Below, piece after piece: positions 12,411 through 23,930 of a stretch of 64,000 nt of DNA. The number at the start of each line of letters is the position of its first letter. Position 1 is the first letter of the stretch. A program made the position numbers and the translations under genes. The notes below the pieces were generated by a model. The model saw only the letters and a list, made by a program, of their open reading frames with translations, was not told the DNA's origin and did not search any database. Source of the stretch: Turritopsis dohrnii (Eukaryota; Cnidaria; Hydrozoa; Anthoathecata; Oceaniidae); the NCBI GenBank assembly GCA_027922465.2, contig BQMF02000231.1, positions 1 through 64,000 on the forward strand, given 5' to 3'.

Positions 12411-15274
12411 TTAAATATTATTATTAAAAATTGTGTTAAATAATGTCATGAAATGATTTGTTGAATCGGCATTCCGTAATTCTAATGGTAGGCTGTTGTA
12501 TTCCTTAGCTCCAGTGAATTTGAAGCTCTTCTTCGCGCATTCTAGTTTCACGTATGGCAGTCTGAGCAGCTTGTCTGCATTCCGGGTATTATTTGACATT
12601 ACCTCAAAGTAGCTTTTCATATTGTTGCAGACATTTCCATTTATACAATTAAAAACTTGTGTACATAATCTACGCTTTTGGAGACGTAGTATGGACACTT
12701 TGCCAATGTCATTACCAACTACGTGGCGATTAAAGATGATGCGATATGCTCTATTTTCGAAATTTGTGATCTTTTTTTCGTATATTCTGTTGTACGTGGT
12801 CAGAATCGAACAATATGTAAATATTGATAGAGCCATCGACTTGTAAATTTGAAGCGCTCCCTTTACTGTTAGTTGTGGCCGAACTCTTTTCAACAGGTAA
12901 AGACGTCCAGTAGCTTTCTTGTAAGATGACTCCATGTAGTTACGCAGAGATAATGTTTGATCTAGTTTCACTCCAAGATACTTATAAGACACTGTAGATG
13001 ACAACTTGTTATCTCGATGTTCGATAGTCAAAGAGCGATCCTTTACTTTTTGTGAAGTTCCGAAGAGCATGGCTTCAGTTTTACCTTTTTTCATATTGCA
13101 CACCAAGTCCCTCGACTCAAGCCAAGTAACAATTGCCTGGAAGTCGTCAGTCAAACGCTTTTCAATATCCTTGAGTGATTTTCCTGGAACGTAAATGACA
13201 GTGTCGTCTGCATAGGTGATGATTTTCGAGTTAGAAAGGACTGATTCGATATCATTGAAGGTTAGCAAAAAGAGCAATGGCCCAAGGATGGATCCTTGTG
13301 GGACACCACAGGTAACATAACTAAATTTTGACATGACTGATCCATAACACACGGCTTGCTTTCGGTTGAAGAGATAATTCGTGAAGAGGTCTTTCTCTTT
13401 ACCATGAATACCATAATTCGGAAGATTTTCTATGATTTGGGCGTGATTAAGAGTATCAAATGCTTTACTCAAATCTATAAATATTGCTCCTGTCATTTTA
13501 CCTGCGTCCATGTTGAAACGAATTTCATCGAGGAACAGAGTCGCTGCCATTTCCGTATTTCGTTTTTTTCGAAAACCAAACTGGGCTTGAGATAATATAT
13601 CTTTTTCTTCAAGAAAACGTGAAATTTGAGAATGAACACATTTCTCAAATATTTTCGAGCATGTCAGCAGTACTGTCACAGGGCGATAATTGTCCAAATC
13701 GGATTTCGAACCAGATTTGAAAATAGGTGAGGTAACGCCAAATTTGAAGTCATCAGGGACGATTGCAGATTTAAGTGACATATTTATTACGTGTGCGAGA
13801 GGTGCAGCAATGTATCGAGCAGAATCTTTTGGGGGCAGATCATCGTGACCAGTTGCCTTATTTCTCGAAAGTTTCTTAAGGTGTTTGAAAACGTCGGCAA
13901 CAAGAACTTCTTTAAAATGGAACGTAGAATACGTTCTAGGATGTTGAACAGTAGGTCTGGACCAAACAAAATTTTTCAGCAGTATGGATTTCTCTTTAAC
14001 ACGTCTGGCCATGTTTGTAAAGAATTCACAAAAGCTTGAGGATATTGTTTTAGGGCATGATATTAATGATCCATCAATCAGGAAAGATTTTGCGGTGGAT
14101 TGAACATTTTTCATTGGAAAAATTCTTTTCAAGGTCTTCCAGAACCTTTTTGGGTCATTCGAACTTTCTGTCAATAGATTTCTAAACTGATTTCTTTTAG
14201 CTTTTCTTACTAGCACATTAACTTTATTCCTTTGTTTTCTATAGTTATCATGGTCCACTTCCGATCTCGAATTCCGAAATTTTCGGTAGAGACTATCACG
14301 ATTGTTCATTTCTGCTTTGATATCACGATTAAGCCAAGGTGAACTTTTACCTTTTACACGTTTGGATATTATTGGGGCATGGGTATTGAAAACATTGATA
14401 AGAATCGATTTTAGAGCGGTCCAGGCTTCGTTTGGATTTTTTCTTGTAAAAACAGATGAAAAGTCCTTGTCACGTAGGTCGTTTTGAATTGCTTCAGGAA
14501 GGTAATACGAGTAATCACGACATCGTATCGTTTGAGGAGGTTCTTTTTCCTTTTTCATATTTTTCACACAACAGATTGCATCATGATCACTTAATGCACA
14601 CGGGATGACATCATTATTTGACAACAACTCGGGTTTATTTGATAATATGACATCAATCAATGTAATAAAACCATAAAACCATTCAACGATAACAAATCTT
14701 TAAACGGTTTTTCGTGGTTAATGTCTAAATAATTACAGTTGATATCTCCGATAATTATGATCTCTTTGTTTTTCGATACATTTTTAATTTTTGATAATGT
14801 TTGATCAAAAATTTGAATATAATCTTTACACAAGTGTTTTGATGAACTTGGTGGGCGATATAAAATACATAAAAAATATGATTTTGTATATTTCGGCAAA
14901 ACCTCCAAACAAATGAGCTCTGTGTTACCATTTTCCAGATCATCTCGTCTCAAATAATCAATACTTGTTTTCATATAAACTACAACTCCGCCACCGTCCT
15001 TTTTACGGTCTTTTCTTTCGAAATTATATCCATCGATGTTCACAAGAGTTGTTGGTATGGGCTCCTTCAGTAAAGTTTCGGTGACACCAAAGATATCGAA
15101 GTCATTTTCTCGAACAAATAAAGATAACAAATCAATTTTTCCAACCAAACCACAAATATTCAAATGACCGATACAAAATTTATTCTTCTTTGATGTAACA
15201 GCACTACAAAACTGTAGTAACACAAGTAAAACGAGCAGCCATGAAAAAGCGCGTCTGACCGCCATGATGGCCAT
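12411..15274 (-). pseudogene. LINE ORF2: endonuclease plus reverse transcriptase, one internal lesion
   Basis: The first part (15274-14657) has endonuclease motifs: HLNICGL, TETLL, YRPPSSS and IIIGDINCNYLD. The second part (14660-12411, 749 residues) supplies the endonuclease C-terminus (ALSDHDAI) and the RT: LDNYRPVTVL, AQFGFRKKRNTE, FIDLSKAFDT, GVPQGSILGPLLF and the catalytic YADDT at ~13200-13217. The junction near 14657-14690 reads GGTTTTATGGTTTTAT. The protein is out of frame there and appears to lack about ten residues of the usual 'PTRIT' linker, so a small deletion killed the ORF. The translated N-terminus begins with a hydrophobic, signal-peptide-like stretch before the endonuclease. 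The ORF2 start overlaps the ORF1 end by ~70 nt. Confidence 0.85.
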
Positions 15275-15525
15275 GATGGCTGAGGCACATTTGTAAAAGT
15301 TCTTTGTAGCTCATAGAGGAACCTGTTTCGTTTTTGTCGAAATCGTCAAGGATCATTTGATTAATTTTGGCAAAAATGTTGATGCCTTTTGCCACGTAAT
15401 TTTGGATGGAGTATAGTGACTTCTCTTTGGCGTTAACATAAATAACATTCTTTTGATAGCCTGCATTTAGTTCAATTTCCCTGTTCAGTTTTGGGACCTT
15501 TGTTTCCAGATTTCCTGGTCGGGAG
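15204..15525 (-). pseudogene. LINE ORF1 C-terminal fragment
   Basis: Open from the truncation point to a stop at 15204 (about 106 residues), including NVIYVNAKEKS and INQMILDDFD. It is in a different frame from ORF2 and overlaps its start, as in many LINEs. No zinc knuckle is present in this part. The family is not recognised. Confidence 0.5.
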
Positions 15526-15527
15526 TA

Positions 15528-15542
15528 TATTTATTTATTAAT

Positions 15543-15605
<63 letters not shown>

Positions 15606-15610
15606 TGAAT
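15528..15610. repeat. (TTTA)n microsatellite
   Basis: About 20 near-perfect TTTA units. On the minus strand this is the (AAAT)n tail of the element at 15611-15860. Confidence 0.95.
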
Positions 15611-15860
15611 CTTTATACAGGATAAAAAACTTCAGTTTATATACAAAAGTAAAAAACTGTTATCAACGTTTGTCCTGTAACTTCATTAGCTGTTGTAAAG
15701 TGCCTGCTTCAAAGCTAGCCACCATGAAGGCATGTTTGATCTGTTGAGCCCATCTTGGTGCGACGCTCTTTCCAGTTTCCTTTTCCATTTCCATATCTTC
15801 CTCTATTGAGGCCAGTACCTCGTCACTCAAGATTAGTGTTTGTTCGTCACGTTACCTCTT
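15611..15860 (-). mobile_element. Retroelement 3'-end fragment with (AAAT)n tail
   Basis: On the minus strand the sequence ATCCTGTATAAAGATTCAT before the tail matches the 12.1-kb LINE end ATCCTGTAAAAATATTCGT. A frame closing with QQIKHAFMVASFEAG and LQQLMKLQDKR ends at 15667. It is open for about 60 codons back to an in-frame TAA near 15853, beyond which FDRVSHLFNTRDTRK continues in the same frame. It is a related but distinct LINE or a nonautonomous derivative. Confidence 0.55.
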
Positions 15861-16512
15861 ACGAGTGTCTCGAGTGTTGAAAAGATGACTGACTCTGTCA
15901 AAATTATCAGTAATTTGAGCACCTATGTCTCTTATGTTGTTTGGAGCACCCACGTCTCCTGTTGATTCATTTGGAGTACCTACGCCTCCTGTTCATTTGA
16001 AGTACCTATGTCATCTTGTTGGGATGTTTTTTCTCTTTGATCTGAAGTTATTTCATTACCACCCGACATGGACAGAGCTCTTTCCCTTTCATTTCCAGGT
16101 GTTCTTCAATCAGTGCGGGTTGGTGTTAGGCTATGCCTTTTACAGCTTCTTGAATAATCATCTCTGCACTAATTGCTGTTGGTGGAGGATCCACTCCTGT
16201 GTTTTAGTTTGCTCTTCTGACATTTTCTTATTCAATCTTTGCTAAAAAATACAAATTCATTATAATATGTATAATTATATGTATTGAATACAAGTATAAT
16301 GTTGTAGTATCCAATATAGTGGACTAATATTATCAGATTCAAGAGATATATAAAGATATAATATGGAAGAAAAACTTAAGTATGCAGTGCATGCCCGCCA
16401 TCTTACACTATCTTGAAAGAAGAGAAACATACAGCCCTATCTACACGATACGTTCTTCAGTTATTCATCAGCGGAGGAGAGTGAAATGGGATAAGTATAT
16501 ATCGTTAACTAA
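15861..16512. other. No gene seen
   Basis: A 106-residue plus-strand frame at 15925-16245 has internal short repeats (codons for APTSP / GVPTPP) but is antisense to retroelement remnants. I do not accept it as a gene. Confidence 0.4.
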
Positions 16513-17061
16513 TACAGTGTGTCCTGAAAAAACACGGAATCCTAACTTTTATCAGTCATATCTTTGATATTTTGGATTAAATTATGCGATTTTTACACCA
16601 AAAGAAAGAAGATTTTCTCGTCTTTCCATATGTAATTTTTATTTTCAAATTAAAAATATTTGGGCTATAATAAGGACTGTTGGCATGAGATCATGTAATT
16701 GAAACGTTAAAGATTAATTAGAAAATACGTAAATGCAGATTAATGACCCGTTCAATACAAAACACGATCGAATCGTCAATACGTTTCTCTCTTGTGACTA
16801 TGCTAAAATGTAACGCTACATTTACATGACAAAAATATTTTTTCGTGAAATCCTTGCTAAAAACAACTTTTTCACACAAAATAACAAAAAAAAATTCAAG
16901 TTAGGTACATTCGACATGTGAGCCATTTCTCTGCATACAATGGTTATTTCGCCCCATCATGGCATTAAAAGAACTCCTGATAATGGCAGGATTTTGTCTT
17001 AGTACGTTTACTTCATCAACTATCCTCCTTCGTAATTCCACCAAATTAGCAGGAGGGGTAC
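16513..17061 (-). mobile_element. Mariner-like 3' end with transposase C-terminal relic
   Basis: TA followed by CAGTGTGTCCTGAAAAAAC at 16513 is a mariner-type terminal repeat at a TA target. On the minus strand a frame at about 17061-16915 reads RTPPANLVELRRRIVDEV and ends GRNNHCMQRNGSHVE before a stop. This matches the layout of a Tc1/mariner C-terminus (leading R-R-I-V, final C-x5-G-x-H-x-E). The catalytic D,D(D/E) core and the opposite terminus are absent, so the copy is truncated at the THAP junction. Confidence 0.6.
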
Positions 17062-17249
17062 GAAAAACTTTTTTCAATCTGATTCTTCAAGCTCTGATCA
17101 ACAACACGATCTCTGATAATAATATTCACAATTTTTTCTCTCCATTGTGTACTATATTCGTCGTCTCCAGTCGGTACACGAAAAAGGGATATTCCTTTAC
17201 ACTTTCTGGAAGTTGCACAGCCAAAAATAGCACAATTAGCACCAGGCAT
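17052..17249 (-). pseudogene. THAP-domain N-terminal fragment
   Basis: Starts MPGANCAIFGCATSR and continues GISLFRVPTGDDEYSTQW, the N-terminal half of a THAP zinc finger (C-x4-C, then the P and W landmarks). The second zinc-binding pair (C-x2-H) is missing because the frame runs into the mariner fragment near 17060, where the continuation is in another frame. THAP proteins of this type occur both as host genes and as parts of P- and Harbinger-type transposons; the source cannot be told here. Confidence 0.6.
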
Positions 17250-18260
17250 GTTTGCATTTCCCCACTGATTCTCCTTAAAAATGTTTTTTTAACTTTCGCG
17301 CTATGCACTCAAAAGTAGGTTGGGAACGAATTTGAAACGAAATTCATGATAAAGATAGAGACGGCCCGAATCGGGTCGAATTTCCAGACTATCTTTTTTC
17401 TTGTGACTATGGTCAAACATTATACCGCGTGTTCACAAAATTCGCAAGTTGCTGTTTAAACAGAGATTCTTTGCTTTTCAATATCAAAGTGAAAGATTTT
17501 ACACAAGAGCTTAGGAGTGGTATTTCAATGGCAATAATTATAGGAAAGCACCCTAAGGGCAATTCTGTGGAAATATGGGGCCACTTGGGAAAATGAGATA
17601 GACATGTTGTGCTATCATGTGTAGCTTTAGCAGTTAGGAAAAATAAGTCATGATGGGGTTTACAAGGACTAAAAACTGTTTCAATTATGTATAATTGCAC
17701 CATAAAAACTATTTCAAAGTATTTATTTTCATTCCAAACCTTGTTATCACGTCACCTAAAAATTATAGCCAGATTTCAGTAGATTTCAGTTTAAAAAGTT
17801 TCACTATTTATTATAAAGTAAAAACTGAACTCAGTATTTACAATTTGAGATTTCAACAATCCTGAAAGTTTTTCTAGATCAAGTTGACTATACAAAAACT
17901 TGGTCGATAGTATACAGGTGCATTTTTTCTCCATTAGTTGTTGTCACATCTTAACAAAACAAGTGAGGAATCGTAATTTGATACACTGGATCAACAAGTG
18001 TATCTTCAGAGATTGTTACTTCCTCTTCGGCAGTTCCCTCCTCAGCATTCTCTCTCTACATCAACAATATACATTTAGAAACGATTGCTTCTTCAACGGT
18101 TTTCTCTTCGATGATAATATAAGAATCACAAAATATATTGATGTTCAAAGATAGAGTACAGACATCGTATTCCTTTTTTCATGTGCATATACTACCTGTG
18201 AACTGAAATTTTACTTCGAAACTTCCATACTTTTAATATTAAATGTTTTTTATCTTTATT
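17250..18260. other. No gene seen
   Basis: Several short frames without recognisable content. A mariner-like TATACCGCGTGTTCACAAAA string lies at ~17420. Confidence 0.4.
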
Positions 18261-18271
18261 ACCCAGTAAAC

Positions 18272-18640
18272 ACAAGACGCCTTGAAGACGTCTTTGAGAC
18301 GTCTTTTCAGGACCAGTTAAGACGTCTCTAAGACGTCCTCAACTAGTCTCCAGGTGTTACACCGAAAGACGTCTTTTAAGGACGAGAAAAAGACGTCTTT
18401 CGAAAACGTCTTTGAGACGTCTTAATCTCGTATCTAAAAGACGTCTTTCGTTGTTACACCTGGAGACTAGTTGAGGACGTCTTAAAGACGTCTTAACTGG
18501 TCCTGAAAAGACGTCTTAATCTCGTATCTAAAAGACGTCTTTCGTTGTTACGCCTGGAGACTAGTTGAGGACGTCTTAGAGACGTCTTAACTGGTCCTGA
18601 AAAGACGTTTCAAAGACGTCTCCAAAAGATCTCTTTAAAC
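18272..18640. repeat. Left subterminal AAGACGTCTT array (palindromic)
   Basis: More than a dozen (A)AGACGTCTT sites. The segment is also folded: CAACTAGTCTCCAGGTG near 18342 reappears inverted as CACCTGGAGACTAGTTG near 18460 and, nearly identically, near 18550. Confidence 0.85.
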
Positions 18641-19027
18641 AAAATTTACAGTTCAGGGAGCACAGTAACAACACGTTCTTAGTGGCCTTCAAGTCGTACC
18701 AGGGCAAAAAAAAGTAGAAAACGAATATTGATAAGAAATGGGTATTCTTTCAGAGTAAATAAATTAAAATCCATCATAAATTCTTTACATATAACAGAAA
18801 CAGTTAAATAGATTACAGCTAAATAAATTAAATAAATTACTAATCAAATAATTCATCCAAACTGATTATTGTTTAAACACAACCCCCATCACTCTTGTAT
18901 GTCAGAGGCTGTTGAAGTCGCATAGTTCTTCAAAACGGCATCTAGAAAGAAATTTGTTTTGAATTCTGAAACACATGACTGGTTTTTATTAGCATCTACA
19001 ATGGCATTTATTTGCCGTCTCAATTTA

Positions 19028-19029
19028 CC

Positions 19030-19080
<51 letters not shown>
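19028..19080. repeat. (ATT)n microsatellite, LINE tail
   Basis: About 17 ATT units. They form the 3' tail of the minus-strand CR1-like element. Confidence 0.9.
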
Positions 19081-19139
19081 TACGAAATACAATTCGCAGG
19101 CTTCCAAAGCCTCTATGAATCGCTCATTGTTAGGTTAGG

Positions 19140-22064
19140 TCATACGTATCGTTGTTGCATCCAATGCTCGTCTAAATTACGCTTGAATTCGCCAATGCTC
19201 TTTGCATGGGCAACAGATTTTGGTAGTTCGTTCCATGTTTTTACAGCACAGTGGTAAAACGAGTTGGTTTCTACCCCACGAATCCCGTCTTTCGGCGTCT
19301 GTCTTTCAATTTGATTTGCATGCTTCCTACTCGGTCGTGTTGTACGTTTGAATTTGCTAGACAATATTTCGGCGTCGTAATTGTGGAAGTGCTTAAATAG
19401 CTCAATCATATCACCACAGGCTCGACGGTACTTCAGGGACGGAAGGTTCAAATTCCGGAGACGTGTTGCATAGTCAAGATAAGAGAACCCATCAATGAAC
19501 TTTGTGGCGCGACATTGAACGTTTTCTACAGTGTTGATATCTTTCAGCAAGTGTGGACTCCATACTGACTGCCCGTATTCGAGATGCGGTCTTACAAATG
19601 ATGTGAAGAGTTTAACAAATAGATTGCCATCCAGAAAGCTAAAACTTCGCCGTATTAATCCCATCATTGCATTAGCCTTCTTTGTTTTCTCAGCCATATG
19701 CGCTTGAAAATTTAACTCACTGTCCAATAAAACTCCAAGATCTTTTTCTATGGACGTTGTTTCTAGTTTGTGACCATTTAGCGTGTAGGGGTAGGTACAT
19801 TTAATGTTTCGAGGTTTACCAAGGTGGAGAACGTGGCACTTTTTGTTGTTAAATTGAAGGAGCCACTTTCTTGACCATTCTTCTAAGCAGTTGATATCAT
19901 CTTGTAGTAGCTTCGCATCATCGTTTGAATTTACCTCTTTCATAAGCTTCGTGTCATCAGCGAATAAAAATATGTTGGATTTGACATTATCAGGTAGGTC
20001 GTTGATATAAATGATAAAAAGTAAGGGACCGAGAACACTTCCTTGCGGTATTCCACTCAATACTTCTGCTGGCTCAGAATCAGTTCCATTAACTCTTACT
20101 ACTTGTAGCCGATTTGAAAGAAACGCCTTTATCCATAGTAGCATGTTTCCATGAATGCCATACGCTTCGAGTTTTTTTAACAGTCTTTTATGCGGGACGG
20201 TATCAAACGCTTTGGCGAAATCAAAGTATATAGCATCAACGATTCCCCCTTTTCCAATAATTTCGGTACATTTATCTAAGTATAATAACAACTGAGTTGT
20301 TGTTGAGCGTCCTTTTATGAAACCATGTTGGTATTTCGACACAAGATTCAAGTTCCTCAGATGACTAACAATGGAATTTTTTATCAAAGTTTCCATAATT
20401 TTGCAAACAATGGATGTTAAGCTTATCGGCCTGTAGTTTTCTGCAATATTTTTTGGACCTTTTTTGTATATCGGGGAGACAATGGCTTTCTTCCAGTCCA
20501 CGTCCTTCAGCAAGTGTCTTTCGGTAAAGAAGAGTGAGTGGGGATACGATGTAGTTTTTAAGTTCAATTAGCATCATTGGGTGTATTTCATCTGGTCCAC
20601 AGGATTTGTTGGGGCTAAGTTTAAGAATAACCGACATGACATCTTCTTCGGAAATTTTGAGGTTAGATAATTTCTCTCGTGTTTGTTGTTCGAGTGTTGG
20701 AATTATTATATCTTTTTCTTTCGTAAAGACGCTGACAAATTGTCGCTGCAGAATATTAGCTTTCTCTTTGTCTTCGAATTTGATGGACCTCTCGTCAGCA
20801 TTTTCGTCCTGAGTTTGCTTCGTGTATACGCCCAGAACCTTTTAGGATTTTTCGTTGCTTCATCAGCAATGCCTTTTTCGAATGATCGCTTTTCTTTTCG
20901 GATTAATCCCCTAACTTTGTTCCGTTCTTTAGTGTACGCATTGCGGCTGGCTATGGTAATCACACCAAGATTATCTTTTTTTGACATCCATCGTCTAAAC
21001 AGTGTACGCTTATTTTTTATTGATGTTCGGAGTGATTGAGATATGGGGATGCTGCCTTTTAGATTCCATTTTGCTGCACCTTTACTAACAGGTACAAAAC
21101 GATTTCGCAGATCCATTAACTTTTCCTTGAGTGCGTTCCAAATTTCTTCTACTTTTTTGTTTTTGTTTTGGGCTACAAAGGTGTTACTCCAAGACGAAGT
21201 GTCAAGCTCTTCTCGCATAGAATCGTAATTTGCTTTGTGATAAACATGCCGCTTTCCATCTGTGGAGTAGTCTAAGTAACAGTGATAATTAAAAGAGATC
21301 ACAGAGTGGTCACTTTTGCCAAGCGGTGCCTGATGATCTATGTTTGAAACTTGCATTAATTCGTCAGTTAGTATCAGGTCGATTAATGATGGATTGTCTG
21401 TTCCACGTTGTCGCGTGGCTTCTTTTACGTGTTGAAAAAGATAACAGTCACGTACAGTCTCGATAAAATTCGATTCCTTACTTTCTTCATTGCAGTTGGT
21501 AGTCATGTTCCGCCAGTTGATACGCCTGAAGTTATAGTCGCCAACAAAGCATTTATGAGTATACTTTTTCCTACCACATACAGTCTTGAGTAATTCATTC
21601 AATTTTTTGTTGTTCTCTTCAGCACCAGTGCGAGGGGTGGGACTGCGATACATGCAACCAAACAAGAGCAAATCTCCAGCGTGAAGCTTTATTTCTAGTA
21701 AACAGACTTCTTCGAATTTGTTTAGGCCTTTAATTTGAATCACTGAATTTGATATTGATGAGTGAGTGTAGATAGCAATACCGCGACCAATAGTTGAATC
21801 TGCTTCCAAATTAACGTGGTGGAATGTGTAATTGGGTATATCGTAGTCTTGGCCCATGCGCTCGCTTCCATTTTTCGGTTTCATTTCGCAGATTGCAATA
21901 ATATGTGGCTTAGACTTTTGTACGCGATCTAAAAGTTCGACTTTCTTCGATGCTGTGAATTGATCTGCGTTGGTGTATAGAATGCGAAGAGAGTGGTGCT
22001 TATTGCTAAGATTTCTTCTCCGGTTAGATCTTGTTGGTAGCGTGTTTTGGTTTATGTCTTCCAA
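19140..22064 (-). pseudogene. CR1-like ORF2: endonuclease and reverse transcriptase
   Basis: From the ATG at 22064: endonuclease motifs YTNADQF, ICEMKPKNG, YRSPTPR, VGDYNFRRINW and GKSDHSVI. The reverse transcriptase follows: SCGPDEIHP, ENYRPISLTS, QHGFIKGRSTT, YFDFAKAFDTVPH, GIPQGSVLGPLLF and the catalytic FADDT at ~19951-19964. The C-terminal part (PHLEYGQSVWSP and beyond) ends at 19140. The frame breaks near 20815 (KLRT followed by DENADERSI in another frame) and near 20510-20560 (before DWKKAIVSPIYKKG). All catalytic residues are present, so only indels disable it. Confidence 0.85.
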
Positions 22065-22401
22065 AAGACATTTTCAGCGAGTTTACTTGATCAAGGAAGT
22101 CTTTAACACGAGATTTTTCTAAGTTAGTTAACGAGTCGAATCCATCAAGTTCTTGTGTATTTTCCGGCATTACCTTGTAGGGTGTAGTCTGTGATTCTAG
22201 TCGACCACCGCAGAAAAAGACGTGGATGTACTGAAGAATATATTGGCTTTTATATGAAACGTATTTTCCAAGAAGAAGATCACCTTTTTTAATAGTTTTG
22301 TGACAGATTATGCACTTTGCGGTACCCAACTTTGAGTGGTCGACATGGAATTTTTTTGTTGTGTTACATTTTTTTGTAAGGTCATCTTTGATTGAATGCA
22401 C
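22024..22401 (-). CDS. Small ORF between LINE ORF1 and ORF2, Cys-containing
   Basis: A 125-residue open frame from an ATG at 22401. It overlaps the ORF2 start (22064) in another frame, and ORF1 ends just upstream. It contains AKCIICHKTIKKGDLLLGKY and, about 25 residues on, HVFFCGG. This C-x2-C...H/C spacing with the I-K-K-G core resembles a PARP-type or related treble-clef zinc finger; the resemblance is by eye and weak. It may be the C-terminal exon or domain of ORF1 displaced by a frameshift, or a separate third ORF of this LINE. Confidence 0.45.
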   Translation of the reverse strand: MHSIKDDLTKKCNTTKKFHVDHSKLGTAKCIICHKTIKKGDLLLGKYVSYKSQYILQYIHVFFCGGRLESQTTPYKVMPENTQELDGFDSLTNLEKSRVKDFLDQVNSLKMSFGRHKPKHATNKI

Positions 22402-22405
22402 TGTT

Positions 22406-23799
22406 TTATTTTTTTGATTCTTTATTCGGGTTATTTTTTATAATTGAAAGGTCACTTTCTTTCGTATTTGCTGCAGAATGGGTTGACTCTTCAGGAACTT
22501 CATAAGACGGAGGCCGTTTTTTGGATTCCCTCTCACTTTCCAAATATGTTGGGATTCGCTTCCTTCTTCTTGGTTTTTCTCTTTCGCTTTCTCTCCCCAC
22601 CGTTTAATTAAAGCTCTTTCTGCCAATGTGTAGTCGTCTGTTACACTAATTTTTCTGAATGCTTCATTTCCTTTCAAATTTGAAAGGTTATTCATTACTT
22701 TCGCTTTATCATCGTTACTTTCTAGGATGATCTTCAAAGGTCTTATTATATCTGGTGATATCTGACCAAGTCGCATGACGTTCTTTATACCCACTGGTGA
22801 TACGTGTATATTTACCAGTAGCTCATCAAAAACGTCTCTATCATGTAGCTTGTTGGTTTTTTCATCAACGCCTGGTTTCAGCAATTCCATGAATGATGAT
22901 GTTACAGGACCTAAGCTTCTTTTGCTGATCTTCCGCTAACTCTTCATTTTTCGCATCAAGTATGATCTTTTGTATGTCGTTCTTCCTTTCGAATTTGCTG
23001 TTCTCACTTTGTTTAACCGCATTAGCGTATGAAAATATTTTGTCGTCAGGTTCAGGAGCATCGACATTTCGTTGCGGAATGATATCTTTCATAGTATTAA
23101 TCAGGGATTGTTTGATGCTTTCTTCCATTCTCTCCAGTTTTTCGTTCATTTTGAATTCTAGATGTGATATAGGGTCGTAGTTTAAGTTGGGCTTGCTTTG
23201 ATTCTCGCGCTGCAGAATATCGTGCGTCATACTTTCGTGCTGTGTTTTAAGCAGCATTTCGTTTTCTTGTTGGCCATCATTTTCCCCACGGTTTCCACCT
23301 GTCCATGATCTCAACTCACTCTCCAAGCTGTCAATTTTGTTCTTCAACTCAGCTTCTATTTTTTCGTTAGCCTTAATTAGCTCTTTGTTTTTCTCAATGG
23401 TGCCACTGAGGGCTGTGTTTCGTGCCTGTAGTTCAATGAGCAATGACTTTTGGTCATGCTTTTTCTGTCGCTGTCGAAAGACAATCTCGCAACGGCTGCA
23501 GATAGTTCCTCAACTTCTAATGATTGGTTCAGACGATCGTTCATTTGTCCTTCTGCCATATGCAGCACGATTTCCTTATCGACGGGGGTGCAGCTTCCGC
23601 ACCTGAATATATTGCCTTTTTTCTTTTTTTTACGGTGATTGATGATATTTTGTATTTCGTATGCGGGGAGCTTAGAGCACCGGTAGTGGACGAAGCGCTT
23701 ACATTCGCAGCAGGTGAGTCTGAAGTCTTGATTTTCACTTTCATTGTTACATACCGTCCACGTGCATGTAGCTGATTCGTTGCTTTCACTTTCTTCCAT
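22406..23799 (-). pseudogene. CR1-like ORF1: PHD finger, coiled coil, nucleic-acid-binding domain
   Basis: The first segment (23799-23460) holds a PHD-type zinc finger: CTWTVC, then CCECKRFVHYRC and FRCGSC. The second (about 23443-22890) is a heptad-rich coiled coil (ELQARNTALSGTIEKNKEL and onward) ending at NIIIHGIAE, the first strand of an RRM-like fold. The third (22885-22600) continues that domain (VMRLGQISPDIIRPLKIIL). A basic Arg/Lys/Glu-rich tail in another frame ends at 22406. Breaks are visible near 23460, 22880 and 22595. This architecture is usual for CR1/L2-type ORF1 proteins that chaperone element RNA. Confidence 0.75.
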
Positions 23800-23930
23800 T
23801 TGGTGTCGTAGAGTTTACAGGGAGATTCTTCTTCGCGTTCTGAGTTGTATTTCGGTGTTCTGTAGTGTTGCTTTTTTTTGTAGGATTTTAAAAGCTTGTT
23901 CACGGAGCTCTTGCAAACACGAACGCTCTA

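Larger units (their letters stand above)
12091..15527 (-). mobile_element. Non-LTR retrotransposon (CR1/jockey superclade), 5' truncated
   Basis: Minus-strand LINE with an ORF1 tail (15525-15204), an apurinic-type endonuclease and RT (15274-12411), and a 3' end in an (AAAT)n tail at 12091-12112. It begins abruptly at 15527, directly against the (AAAT)n tail of another element, so it is probably 5' truncated and sits head-to-tail behind that copy. About 300 bases of 3' UTR separate the stop from the tail. Confidence 0.8.
19028..23930 (-). mobile_element. CR1-like LINE, near full length, multiply frameshifted
   Basis: Minus-strand element with a 5' end near 23930. It holds ORF1 (PHD-type zinc finger plus coiled coil), a small intermediate ORF, ORF2 (endonuclease plus RT) and a 3' tail of (AAT)n seen as (ATT)n at 19028-19080. 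All three parts are in the expected order with short overlaps. At least five frameshifts make it inactive. It sits inside the AAGACGTCTT transposon. Confidence 0.85.

Noticed and set aside
19012..19257. Plus-strand frame with a poly-isoleucine run
   Set aside because: Translation of the (ATT)n LINE tail.
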